Assembly: GCF_000497445.1 (NCBI RefSeq)
Contig: NZ_CM002285.1
Coordinates: 5,870,839-5,925,692 of the forward strand
From: Streptomyces roseochromogenus subsp. oscitans DS 12.976
Lineage (GTDB): Bacteria > Actinomycetota > Actinomycetes > Streptomycetales > Streptomycetaceae
Direction of reading: 5' to 3'
Length of the DNA stretch: 54,854 nt
A program made the translations under genes and the position numbers. Below the pieces are notes generated by a model that made no database searches, was not told the DNA's origin, and saw only the letters and a list, made by a program, of their open reading frames with translations. Each line of letters begins with the position of its first letter. Within the stretch, counting starts at the first letter, position 1. Positions 26,058 through 33,698 of the stretch are shown here, piece by piece.

Positions 26058-27506
26058 ATGTCCAAGATCATAAGCATGCGTGGATTCCTGACTTCCTCGA
26101 TCGGCGTCACCTGCGCCACGGCCCTCGCACTTCCGCTGACGACCCTGCCCGCGACCACCGCGTCCGCCGCGACCGCGACTCCGACAGCTCCGCATGCTTC
26201 GACCGCTGCGGACGCCGCGACCGCGATCCCGGGGAGCACCCGCTCGCTGCCCCTGGCTCCGCTCACCGGCCAACGCGTCCTCGGCATCGCCCCGGTGCAG
26301 GGGCTGTACCGGCCCGACGGCGAGCACTTCTCGCTGCTCGGAGTCGTCTGGACCGACCCGGACATCGAGCTGCACGGCCGGGTCCAGGTGCGCACCCGGT
26401 CGGCCGCGACGGGGGAGTGGTCCGGCTGGCAGGACATCGAGACGCACAACGCCGACCACGGCCCCGACCCGGGAACGGCCGAAAGCACCGCGCGGGGGGT
26501 GCGCGGGGCGACCGCACCGCTGTGGGTGGGCGACGCCGAGGGCGTGGACATCCGGGTCCGCGCCGACGACGACGCCGACGCGGGGAGCGCTCCTACAGGC
26601 GGCCCACGGCTGTCGCATCCGGCTCGGCCGCCGCTGCCGTCGGGGCTGCGCCTGGAACTCGTCGACCCCGGCAACGAGGCGCCGTCCGAAGGCACACCGG
26701 CCGACATGCCCCGCACAGGTCTGGACACGGACACGGATACGGACACGGGCCCGGGCACGGACGCGGCGCAAGCGGCTCAGGCCGCCAACGCCGACGTCGC
26801 CCACTTCGGCGCCCTGGAGATCCCGGCGCTGGGCAAGGGAGCCACCGAGCAGGAACTCGCCCACCTGAAGGGGCACGTGAAGGGACATGTGAAAAACAAG
26901 CCGCACATCGGGCCGCGCCCGCGGATCGTCACGCGCCGCGGCTGGGGCGCGGACGAGAAGCTGCGCGGCGGGTTCGCCTACACGAAGAAGGTCAAGGCGG
27001 TCTTCGTGCACCACACGGCCTCCGGCAACAAGTACACCTGCTCCCAGACCCCCTCCGTCATCCGCAGTATCTACCGCTACCACGTCACGAGCATGGGCTG
27101 GCGGGACATCGGCTACAACTTCCTCGTCGACAAGTGCGGAACCCTCTACGAGGGCCGGGCCGGCGGCGTGACCAAGGCGGTCCTCGGCGCGCACACCCTC
27201 GGCTTCAACAACAACAGCACGGGTGTCGCCGTGATCGGCACGTACAGCACGACGAAGCCGTCTGGCGCCGCCGTGAAGGCCATCGCCAAGCTCGCGGCGT
27301 GGAAGCTCGGGCTCTACGGGGTCAATCCGCGCGGCAAGACATATCTCACGTCGGCCGGAGGCAACCTCTACGCCAAGGGCAAGAAGGTACGGCTGAACGT
27401 GATCTCCGGCCATCGGGACGGATTCGCCACCGAGTGCCCCGGCAAGCGGCTGTATGCCAAGCTCGGTACGGCCCGTTCCGGCGCGGCGCGCTATCAGGGG
27501 CGCTGA
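26058..27506 (+). CDS. Secreted peptidoglycan recognition protein (amidase_2 family)
   Basis: The 482-residue protein has a signal peptide (~1-38, ending TTASAATA) and an N-terminal region of ~240 residues with a beta-rich part (LLGVVWTDPDIELHGRVQVR). A Thr/Asp repeat (TDTDTDTG) and KGHVKGHVK follow, then a PGRP/N-acetylmuramoyl-L-alanine amidase domain (~295-475). Zinc ligands are visible: His in VFVHHTA, then His and Cys in ISGHRDGFATECPG. It should cut the lactyl-L-Ala bond of peptidoglycan outside the cell. ATG 26076 is an alternative start six codons later. It is divergent from the AMP-binding-like gene. The setting among LCP genes fits wall remodelling. Confidence 0.9.
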   Translation: MSKIISMRGFLTSSIGVTCATALALPLTTLPATTASAATATPTAPHASTAADAATAIPGSTRSLPLAPLTGQRVLGIAPVQGLYRPDGEHFSLLGVVWTDPDIELHGRVQVRTRSAATGEWSGWQDIETHNADHGPDPGTAESTARGVRGATAPLWVGDAEGVDIRVRADDDADAGSAPTGGPRLSHPARPPLPSGLRLELVDPGNEAPSEGTPADMPRTGLDTDTDTDTGPGTDAAQAAQAANADVAHFGALEIPALGKGATEQELAHLKGHVKGHVKNKPHIGPRPRIVTRRGWGADEKLRGGFAYTKKVKAVFVHHTASGNKYTCSQTPSVIRSIYRYHVTSMGWRDIGYNFLVDKCGTLYEGRAGGVTKAVLGAHTLGFNNNSTGVAVIGTYSTTKPSGAAVKAIAKLAAWKLGLYGVNPRGKTYLTSAGGNLYAKGKKVRLNVISGHRDGFATECPGKRLYAKLGTARSGAARYQGR

Positions 27507-27635
27507 GTCGGTCGGAGCACGCGTTCGACGCAGTCGTCGGGGGCCCCGCCGGTCTCATGCCGGTCTCACACCGTTCTCTCACCGATCTCGTGGGAAACCG
27601 CGCGGTCGTCAAGGGTGCCGCCGCTACGGTCTGCA

Positions 27636-27641
27636 TACACT
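27636..27641 (+). promoter_or_regulatory. Candidate -10 box TACACT
   Basis: TACACT matches TAnnnT and would place the transcript start near 27648, at the left arm of the following inverted repeat. No convincing -35 box is visible. Confidence 0.3.
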
Positions 27642-27689
27642 GACCGGCCGAAACGATTGATACGAGTGATACGAGTAGTTCGGCCGGTC
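27642..27689. promoter_or_regulatory. 11-bp inverted repeat flanking a GATACGAGT direct repeat
   Basis: GACCGGCCGAA (27642-27652) and TTCGGCCGGTC (27679-27689) are exact inverted copies. The 26 nt between them contain GATACGAGT twice in tandem (27659-27676). It lies 24 bp before the nucleotidyltransferase start, so it can act as an operator or a 5'-UTR stem-loop. Confidence 0.5.
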
Positions 27690-27712
27690 CCGGCAGGAAG
27701 CAGAGACGACAG

Positions 27713-28795
27713 GTGACAGAAGCGATCCTCCTGGTCGGCGGCAAAGGCACCCGGCTGCGTCCGCTCACGGTGCACACGCCCAAGCCCATGGTCCCCGCCG
27801 CCGGGGTGCCGTTCCTCACGCACCAGCTGGCGCGCGCCAAAGCGGCGGGCGTGGACCACATCGTCCTCGCCACCAGCTATCTGGCCGAGGTCTTCGAGCC
27901 GTACTTCGGCGACGGCTCCGCCCTCGGCCTGCACATCGAGTACGTGACGGAGGAGGAGCCCCTCGGCACCGGCGGTGCCATCCGCAACGTCGCCTCGCGT
28001 CTGCACTCCGGCCCCGACGACCCGGTGCTGATCTTCAACGGCGACATCCTGACCGGCCTGGACATCAGGGCCTTGGTGGACACCCACCAGTCGACGGGCG
28101 CGGACGTGTCGCTGCACCTCACCAAGGTCTCGGACCCGCGCGCCTTCGGCCTGGTCCCCACGGACGAGTCGGGCCGCGTCCTCGCCTTCCTGGAGAAGCC
28201 GCAGACGCCCGAGGAGATCGTCACCGACCAGATCAACGCGGGGGCGTACGTCTTCCGCCGCTCGGTCATCGACACGATCCCGCTGGGCAGGCCGGTGTCG
28301 GTGGAACGCGAGACGTTCCCGGACCTCCTGGCGGCCGGCGCCCACCTCCAGGGCATGGTGGATTCGACGTACTGGCTGGACCTCGGCACCCCGGCGGCGT
28401 TCGTCCGCGGCTCGGCCGACCTGGTCCTGGGCCGCGCCCCGTCTCCGGCCGTCCCCGGCCGCTGCGGCGACCGGCTGATCCTCCCCACGGCCACGGTGGC
28501 GCCGGACGCCAAGCTGACGGGTGGCACCGTGGTGGGCGAGGGCGCGTTCGTGGCCGAGGGCGCGCGGATCTCCGGCTCGACGATCCTCTCCGGCGCCGTC
28601 ATCGAGCCCGGCGCCGTCATCACCGACTCCCTCATCGGCACGGGGGCCCGCGTGGGCGAACGTACGGTCCTCACCGGCGCGGTCATCGGCGACGGCGCGA
28701 TCGTCGGCGCCGACAACGAGCTCCGCGAGGGAGTACGGGTGTGGTGCGACGCCCGCATTCCAGCGGGGGCGCTCCGCTTCTCTTCCGACCAGTAA
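27713..28795 (+). CDS. NDP-sugar pyrophosphorylase (mannose-1-phosphate guanylyltransferase type)
   Basis: The 360-residue protein has an N-terminal nucleotidyltransferase domain (1-235) with LVGGKGTRLRPLT, EKP (LEKPQTPEE), FNGDIL and YWLDLGTP. A left-handed beta-helix follows (~255-355), visible as repeated hexads such as GEGAFVAEGARISGSTILSGAVIEPGAVI cut by short turns. The product would be GDP-mannose or a related NDP-sugar for envelope glycans. With manA and manB in the same window, GDP-mannose is the most likely product, but dTDP/UDP-glucose specificity cannot be excluded. GTG 27713 has an AGGAAGC/GACAGG region upstream. Confidence 0.87.
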   Translation: MTEAILLVGGKGTRLRPLTVHTPKPMVPAAGVPFLTHQLARAKAAGVDHIVLATSYLAEVFEPYFGDGSALGLHIEYVTEEEPLGTGGAIRNVASRLHSGPDDPVLIFNGDILTGLDIRALVDTHQSTGADVSLHLTKVSDPRAFGLVPTDESGRVLAFLEKPQTPEEIVTDQINAGAYVFRRSVIDTIPLGRPVSVERETFPDLLAAGAHLQGMVDSTYWLDLGTPAAFVRGSADLVLGRAPSPAVPGRCGDRLILPTATVAPDAKLTGGTVVGEGAFVAEGARISGSTILSGAVIEPGAVITDSLIGTGARVGERTVLTGAVIGDGAIVGADNELREGVRVWCDARIPAGALRFSSDQ

Positions 28796-28800
28796 CGGCT

Positions 28801-28823
28801 GTCTGGGGGCTGTGCCCCCAGAC
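28801..28823 (+). terminator. Terminator hairpin after the nucleotidyltransferase
   Basis: GTCTGGGGGC and GCCCCCAGAC form a perfect 10-bp stem with a TGT loop, 5 bp after the stop codon. Confidence 0.85.
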
Positions 28824-28882
28824 CCGCCTGGCTCAGGGCGGCCCTGCCGGAGATGCGCCTGCGGGTGCGTCGTGGCCGATCG

Positions 28883-28912
28883 CGCAGTTCCCCGCGCCCC
28901 TGGGGAACTGCG
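28883..28912. repeat. CGCAGTTCCCC hairpin element
   Basis: CGCAGTTCCCC (28883-28893) and GGGGAACTGCG (28902-28912) form an 11-bp hairpin. The core GCGCAGTTCCCCGCGCCCC is, from memory, a frequent intergenic motif in Streptomyces genomes. Confidence 0.6.
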
Positions 28913-28970
28913 GTGCCGTCGGCCGCGAGGCTCCGCCGCCGTCAGGCCTGGTCTGTGTGCTGCCGTAGCT

Positions 28971-29128
28971 GCGGGCAGTCGTGCCTCCCCCAGTGCCTCA
29001 AGGGGCCTGGGGACCCCCAGGCGGCACGGGTGGGCGGTGGGGGTCCCCCGCTCGAGCGAAGCCGAGAGTGGGGGAGGCGCCCCGCAAGCGCGGGTAAGCG
29101 AAACGCGCCCCCGCCCAGCGGCAGCACC
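28971..29128. repeat. Dispersed intergenic repeat, copy A
   Basis: About 158 bp starting GCGGGCAGTCGTGCCTCCC, with CAGGCGGCACGGGTGGGCGG and GCTCGAGCGAAGCCGAGAGT in the middle, and ending GGCAGCACC. A near copy lies at 39748-39907. The core TCCCCCGCTC...GAGAGTGGGGGA folds into a 10-bp hairpin with one G-T pair. It is non-coding, with no transposase. It sits after the terminator of one gene and before the convergent DNA glycosylase. Confidence 0.75.
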
Positions 29129-29237
29129 CCGCACCCTGCCGGCGCGGGCGAGCGAAACACCCCGTTGCCCGGCTGCAGCACCCGCACATCTCGAACGCCG
29201 GGAAGCGAACCCCAGCCACAGCAAGCGCGGGCTCCCC

Positions 29238-30263
29238 TCAGAGCAACCCGATGTCCACCCGAGGCATCTTCGGCGCCCGCCGCCCCGGCACCTGCCCGCT
29301 CAGCAGAATCAACCGCACCGCCCGGTGCCGCTGCCCCGCATACGGCTCCAGCAACCGCAGCATCCCCGCATCGTCGGCATCCCGGTCCCCCGCCAACGCC
29401 CACCCCACGATCCCCGGCAGATGCAGGTCCCCGACCGTCACCGCATCCGCCGCCCCATGGCTGCGCTGCACCACCTCCGCCGACGTCCACGGCCCGACCC
29501 CCGGCACGACCTCCAACCGCGCCTGCGCCTGATCCGCCGGCATCCCCACCGCCTGCTCCAGCCGCGCAGCGACCCGCACGGCCCGCAGAATCGTCGACGC
29601 CCGCTTGTCGTCGACGCCGGCCCGGTGCCACTCCCAGGAGGGAATCAGCGCCCACGTACGCGGCGCCGGCATCACGAACATCGGCCGCTCGCCCACCCCC
29701 GCGGGCCCCGGCGCCGGCTCCCCGAACCTCCGTACGAGCAGCCGCCACGCCCGATACGCCTCGTCGGTCGTGACCTTCTGCTCCAGCACCGACGGAATCA
29801 GCGACTCCAGCACCAGCCCGGTCCGCGTCAGCCGGAGCCCCGGCCGCCGATGCCGCGCCAGCGCCACCACCCGGTGCCGGGGCACGAACGCCTCGGGCTC
29901 GTCGGCCGCGCCGAGCCACTCGGGCAACCGGTCCAGCAGCCACTGCGCCCCCGGCCCCCACGCCTCACCGAGCACCTCACCGCCGTACGCCCGCAGCCGC
30001 AGCGTGCCCGGCCCGGCGGGCGTCCGGCAGGCCCGCCACACGGATCCGTCCGCGGTGGCCCGGAAGGTGGGGTCGGCGGGTCCGCGGCGCAGCGGTCCGA
30101 GCACCAGCCCGAGATCGAGCGGCCCGTCCGGCACCCATCGCCGCACCCGCGCCGGCGCCGCCGCCTGCCGCGGTATCCCGGCAGCCGCCGGGCCCGCGGG
30201 CACACGGACATGGCCGCCGCGCACAGTCGTACGCGCGGGCCGCTGGGGGAAGCGTCCTGCCAC
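29238..30263 (-). CDS. HhH-GPD DNA glycosylase (AlkA-like)
   Basis: The up-to-341-residue protein has an N-terminal alpha/beta region and a C-terminal helix-hairpin-helix glycosylase domain. The hairpin LEVVPGVGPWTSAEVVQR is followed by the segment ADAVTVGDLHLPG holding the catalytic Asp. It should excise alkylated or damaged bases during base-excision repair. Missing cysteines at the end mean there is no iron-sulfur cluster of the endonuclease III type. GTG 30263 is the first start and later ones are possible, because the first ~35 residues are Arg/Ala/Pro-rich and not conserved-looking. It lies 91 bp downstream of fbiB in the opposite order on the same strand. Confidence 0.82.
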   Translation of the reverse strand: MAGRFPQRPARTTVRGGHVRVPAGPAAAGIPRQAAAPARVRRWVPDGPLDLGLVLGPLRRGPADPTFRATADGSVWRACRTPAGPGTLRLRAYGGEVLGEAWGPGAQWLLDRLPEWLGAADEPEAFVPRHRVVALARHRRPGLRLTRTGLVLESLIPSVLEQKVTTDEAYRAWRLLVRRFGEPAPGPAGVGERPMFVMPAPRTWALIPSWEWHRAGVDDKRASTILRAVRVAARLEQAVGMPADQAQARLEVVPGVGPWTSAEVVQRSHGAADAVTVGDLHLPGIVGWALAGDRDADDAGMLRLLEPYAGQRHRAVRLILLSGQVPGRRAPKMPRVDIGLL

Positions 30264-30354
30264 GGATGAGGTCCTAGGGGAGCCGGTGCTGTCCTACGAG
30301 ACTAGGCGGTCGTACAGGCGCTACGGCCGCGTACGGCGAACTCTTCCCCGCACC

Positions 30355-31671
30355 TCACCGGACCTCGATGAACGCCGCCGCGTCCCGCTCCGGCCGCGGT
30401 CTCGGTTCCTCCGCCGGATGCCCGACCGCCACCGCGCCCATCGGCTCCCACTCCGCGGGCAGCGCCAGCGCCTCGCGCACCACGTCCCGGCAGAACATCG
30501 TGGACGACACCCACGCCGAGCCCAGCCGCTCCCCGGCCAGCGCGACCAGCAGGTTCTGCACCCCGGCGCCCATCGCGACGACGAACATCTCCCGCTCGGC
30601 GCCGTCCCGCCGTGCGTCCCCGTAGTGGTGCGAGCCGTCCATGACGAGGCACGGCACGACCAGATACGGCGCGTTGCGCAGGACATCGCCCCGGCGCACC
30701 CGCTTCGCGATGGACTCCTCGCTCTTGCCGTCCCGGCGCAGATCGGCGATCCAGGCGTCCCGCATCGCGTCCAGCAGCCGGGTCCGCGACTCCTCCGTCT
30801 CCAGCAGCACGAACCGCCACGGCGTGGTGTGGTGCGGGGCCGGTGCGGTCACCGCCGCCGCCACGGCGCGCCGTACCGCTCCGGGGTCCACCGGCTGGTC
30901 GGTGAAGGCCCGGACCGTACGCCGCTGGGTCACCGCCTCCCGGACCGCCTCGGACGTGCCGAGCCGGAACATGTCGGCTCGCGCGTCGCGCACCAGCGCC
31001 CGCGCACCCTCGCCGTCCTCGAAGCCCAGGACGTGGGGCAGCCCGCGTACGACGGCGACCGGCCGCCCGGTCGCCTTGCCCTTGACCAGGTCGCCGGCGG
31101 CGGCCAGTTCGTCGGCCGTGGCCACGATCGTCGCGTGGAGCGGATTGCCGTACGCGTCCGTGCCCCCGCGCAGATCGTCCAGCACGCGCACCCCGGCGGC
31201 GCCGATCGCCACGTCCGTGAGCCCCGAGCGCCAGGGCCGCCCGAAGGTGTCGGTGACGATCACGCCCACGTCGACACCGAGGGCGGCGCGCAGGCCGTCG
31301 CGGATCGCGCGCGCGGACGCGTCCGGGTCCGCAGGCAGCAACAGCACGGTGCCGGCGGGGGTGTTGGAGGCGTCGACCCCGGCGGCGGCCATGACCAGGC
31401 CCTGCCGGTTCTCCACGATGCGCAGCGTGCCACGCCGGGCGACGACCCGGACGGTCTCGGCGTCGATGGCTGCCTCCCGGTCGTCGGCCTGCATGATCCG
31501 GCCCTCGGCCTTGGAGACGATCTTGGAGGTGACGAGCAGCACGTCCCCGTCGGCCAGGTCCGGCTCGGCGGCGGCGATCAGCTTGGCGAGGTCGTCACCC
31601 GGCTGCACCTCGGGAATGCCCGGCAGGGCCCGGACCGTGTACGCCGTGTGCTCGGAGCGTTCCTCGCTCAC
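30355..31671 (-). CDS. fbiB: F420 gamma-glutamyl ligase / dehydro-F420 reductase (FbiB)
   Basis: The 438-residue two-domain enzyme makes coenzyme F420. The N-terminal CofE domain (~10-250; [52 protein letters not shown]) adds glutamates to F420-0. The C-terminal FMN nitroreductase-like domain (~265-430; [57 protein letters not shown]) reduces dehydro-F420-0. This fused arrangement is typical of actinobacteria. GTG 31671 overlaps the fbiA stop as GTGA, so the two are translationally coupled. F420 serves oxidoreductases of primary and antibiotic metabolism. Confidence 0.95.
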   Translation of the reverse strand: MSEERSEHTAYTVRALPGIPEVQPGDDLAKLIAAAEPDLADGDVLLVTSKIVSKAEGRIMQADDREAAIDAETVRVVARRGTLRIVENRQGLVMAAAGVDASNTPAGTVLLLPADPDASARAIRDGLRAALGVDVGVIVTDTFGRPWRSGLTDVAIGAAGVRVLDDLRGGTDAYGNPLHATIVATADELAAAGDLVKGKATGRPVAVVRGLPHVLGFEDGEGARALVRDARADMFRLGTSEAVREAVTQRRTVRAFTDQPVDPGAVRRAVAAAVTAPAPHHTTPWRFVLLETEESRTRLLDAMRDAWIADLRRDGKSEESIAKRVRRGDVLRNAPYLVVPCLVMDGSHHYGDARRDGAEREMFVVAMGAGVQNLLVALAGERLGSAWVSSTMFCRDVVREALALPAEWEPMGAVAVGHPAEEPRPRPERDAAAFIEVR

Positions 31672-32627
31672 GCTCCCCGCACCTCCTCGGCCAGCGCCAG
31701 CGCCTCCCGCGCCATCTGCGCGCTCGCGTCGACGTCGGTCATCATCAGCGGTACGGCCCGGCACCGGATCCCGTCCGCCTCGACCCGCTCGACCACGGCC
31801 GCGTCCACGGTGTCGACCAGCCAGCCGTCCAGCAGACCGGAGCCGTAGTGCTCGGCGACCGCGGCGGCCGTGGACTCCACGCCGACCGCGGCGAGCACCT
31901 TGTCGGCCATCCCGCGCACAGGCGCGTCCCCGACGATGGGGGACAGGCCGATCACGGGTACGCCCGCGTCCGCGATCGCCTCCCGGATACCGGGGACGGC
32001 GAGGATGGTGCCGATGGACACGACCGGGTTGGACGGCGGGAAGAGGATGACGTCCGCCGCGGCGATGGCCTCCAGCACGCCGGGCGCCGGCTTGGCCTGC
32101 TCGGCGCCGACCGGCACGATCGCCTCCGCCGGGACCGAGGCGCGCAGCCGTACCCAGTACTCCTGGAAGTGGACCGCTTTGCGCTCGCCCTCGACCTCGA
32201 CGGCGACGTGGGTCTCCACGCGGTCGTCGGTCATCGGGATCAGCTTCACGCCCGGCTTCCAGCGGTCGCACAGCGCCTCGGTGACGGCGCTGAGCGGATA
32301 GCCCGCGCCGAGCATCTGTGTGCGCACGATGTGCGTGGCGAAGTCCCGGTCGCCCAGGCCGAACCAGTCGGGCCCGACCCCGTAGGCCGCCAGTTCCTCC
32401 TTGAGGTGGAAGGTCTCGTCGGCTCGCCCCCAGCCCTGCTCTTCATCGATGCCGCCACCCAGCGTGTACATCACCGTGTCGAGGTCCGGGCAGACCTTCA
32501 GCCCGAAGAGGTGGATGTCGTCGCCGGTGTTGCCGATCACCGTGACGTCCGCGTCCGGCACGGCCCGCTTCAGACCGCGCAGAAAACGGGCACCACCGAT
32601 GCCGCCTGCCAGAACCACAATGCGCAT
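31668..32627 (-). CDS. fbiA: 2-phospho-L-lactate/phosphoenolpyruvate transferase (FbiA/CofD)
   Basis: The 319-residue enzyme transfers a phospho-enolpyruvyl (or phospholactyl) group from the guanosine-activated donor to Fo, giving (dehydro-)F420-0. CofD signatures are the N-terminal [42 protein letters not shown] and the phosphate-binding [17 protein letters not shown] 32627 is chosen because the protein then starts on the conserved strand; ten codons upstream lie in poor sequence. It follows the cysteine dioxygenase by 34 bp without an obvious terminator, so read-through from that promoter is possible. No strong ribosome site is seen. Confidence 0.95.
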   Translation of the reverse strand: MRIVVLAGGIGGARFLRGLKRAVPDADVTVIGNTGDDIHLFGLKVCPDLDTVMYTLGGGIDEEQGWGRADETFHLKEELAAYGVGPDWFGLGDRDFATHIVRTQMLGAGYPLSAVTEALCDRWKPGVKLIPMTDDRVETHVAVEVEGERKAVHFQEYWVRLRASVPAEAIVPVGAEQAKPAPGVLEAIAAADVILFPPSNPVVSIGTILAVPGIREAIADAGVPVIGLSPIVGDAPVRGMADKVLAAVGVESTAAAVAEHYGSGLLDGWLVDTVDAAVVERVEADGIRCRAVPLMMTDVDASAQMAREALALAEEVRGA

Positions 32628-32661
32628 GGGGACAAGTGTTGCAGGCGGGTACGACAACGCG

Positions 32662-33156
32662 TCAGGCAGTCACCGGACGAGCTTCGCAGTGGGGGGAAGC
32701 GTGCATCGGCATCTCGGTCAGGCCCGGGTGGTACACGTGCAGGCTGACCGCCGGCTCCAGCGTGTCGTTGACCACCTCGTGGACGTACCCCGGCGCGAAC
32801 ACCCTCTGGGCGCCCGCCGTCAACGCGCGCGTGGCGCGCTCGGTGCGCTCGGTGAGTGTGCCCTCCAGGAGGGTGAGGACACCGGAGGAGCGGCCGTGGC
32901 CGTGCAGCCCGCTGCCCTGCCCCGGCACCCAGGACAGCAGCCACACCTCGTAGCCGGGGCCGGTGCGCAGCCGGTGGTACCAGCGGGTGGTCGCGTCGTA
33001 GCGGACGAGGTGGGCCCACTGGGAGCGGTCGGCGGCGATCGAGCGGGCGAGGCCCACGAACTCGGCAACGGTGGCCGGGTGCTCGCGCGGCGGCTGGAGC
33101 AGGTGCGGGACTTCGAGGATGTCGCCGGCGATCTGGAGGTCGTTGTCGCTGTTCAT
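32662..33156 (-). CDS. Cysteine dioxygenase (cupin)
   Basis: The 164-residue cupin-fold iron enzyme oxidises L-cysteine to cysteine sulfinate. The three-His metal site is visible: H85 and H87 in GLHGHGRSSGV, and H126 in YVHEVVN. The spacing and flanking WLLSWVPGQGS are typical of bacterial cysteine dioxygenase. It is the first full gene after a 32-codon poly-Cys leader ORF and hairpin on the same strand, which suggests expression linked to the supply of charged Cys-tRNA. It is followed closely by fbiA and fbiB. A mercaptopropionate dioxygenase specificity is possible in this family, but the cysteine-rich leader favours cysteine. Confidence 0.88.
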   Translation of the reverse strand: MNSDNDLQIAGDILEVPHLLQPPREHPATVAEFVGLARSIAADRSQWAHLVRYDATTRWYHRLRTGPGYEVWLLSWVPGQGSGLHGHGRSSGVLTLLEGTLTERTERATRALTAGAQRVFAPGYVHEVVNDTLEPAVSLHVYHPGLTEMPMHASPHCEARPVTA

Positions 33157-33236
33157 CGGGTGCGTGGTTCCTCGGCGGAAGAGCGGGGGAGTGGGGCCCG
33201 GAAGGGAGGGTGCTGCGAGGTTCTGCGAAGGAAGCG

Positions 33237-33262
33237 GCCGAGTCGGTTCGTCAGGACTCGGC
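33237..33262 (-). terminator. Candidate attenuator hairpin ahead of cysteine dioxygenase
   Basis: On the minus strand GCCGAGTC (33262-33255) and GACTCGGC (33244-33237) form a perfect 8-bp stem with a 10-nt loop, 23 nt after the leader stop and 80 nt before the dioxygenase ATG. A pyrimidine-rich stretch (CGCTTCCTTCG) follows. Three self-complementary CAGCTG elements lie just upstream at 33311-33316, 33290-33295 and 33265-33270. Two of them lie inside the Cys codons, so alternative pairings that depend on ribosome position are possible. Confidence 0.5.
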
Positions 33263-33285
33263 GGCAGCTGGAGCGAGAGTCAGGC

Positions 33286-33384
33286 TCAACAGCTGGAACA
33301 GCGACAACAACAGCTGCAGCGGGACCGGGCAGCACCATGGGACCCGGCGGTGCGGGTCGAGGTGAGTGCCAAGTTCGCGAGCAT
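33286..33384 (-). CDS. Poly-cysteine leader peptide (32 aa), probably leaderless
   Basis: ATG 33384 opens 32 codons ending TGA 33286. The peptide begins MLANLALTSTRTAG and its last ten residues are CSCCCRCSSC, six Cys. Five of the six Cys codons are TGT, which is rare in this GC-rich genome where TGC dominates. No ribosome site precedes the ATG, but a promoter ends 7 nt before it, so the mRNA probably begins at the ATG. Poly-Cys leaderless short ORFs are known in mycobacteria as cysteine-responsive attenuators. The peptide itself is unlikely to have a function; its translation would sense Cys-tRNA. It lies 129 nt ahead of the cysteine dioxygenase start. Confidence 0.8.
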   Translation of the reverse strand: MLANLALTSTRTAGSHGAARSRCSCCCRCSSC

Positions 33385-33391
33385 GCCCACA

Positions 33392-33420
33392 AGGACACCG
33401 GCTCACACCTGAGCTGTCAA
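33392..33420 (-). promoter_or_regulatory. Promoter of the leader/cysteine dioxygenase transcript
   Basis: On the minus strand a perfect -35 TTGACA (33420-33415) and -10-like TGTCCT (33397-33392) are exactly 17 bp apart. Transcription would begin about 7 nt further, on the leader ATG at 33384. Confidence 0.65.
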
Positions 33421-33698
33421 CTCGGCGCCCGATATGTGGGACACGATTCACCTCTTCCGGTTCATCGCACAGGCGAAAGGTTTGTTCATCCGGACCCCGG
33501 GACAGCTGGCGCACATCCGGGCGCTCAGGCCTCGTGCAACGCGATCGAACGCGGGGACGTCCTTCTTCGTACAGAGGTCTGTACGGGTCCGTCCGGCCCG
33601 GGGTCTCGCCTGCGCGTTGAGGTTTAGGCCGATTTGAACACTTTCCGCACGGCCTTGGTTCCGCAGAGTGAATAACGGACCCAATAGCAGATCTCGGC
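33421..33698. other. Divergent region between the cysteine leader and whiB
   Basis: About 280 bp. Apart from one 16-bp palindrome it holds no recognised feature. Short open frames on both strands lack ribosome sites and coding character. Confidence 0.5.
33569..33584. promoter_or_regulatory. GTACAGAGGTCTGTAC palindrome upstream of whiB
   Basis: A 16-bp inverted repeat with perfect 7-bp arms and a GG centre lies about 220 bp before whiB, within the divergent region shared with the cysteine leader. It looks like a dimeric regulator site; none is identified. Confidence 0.45.

Noticed and set aside
33153..33398. 81-codon minus-strand frame overlapping the cysteine leader and ending ATGA on the dioxygenase start
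   Set aside because: Its GTG start lies inside the proposed -10 box, so it would not be on the mRNA. The internal ATG 33338 has no ribosome site and the product is Pro/Arg-rich like shadow frames. The 4-bp overlap with the dioxygenase start is noted but probably accidental.
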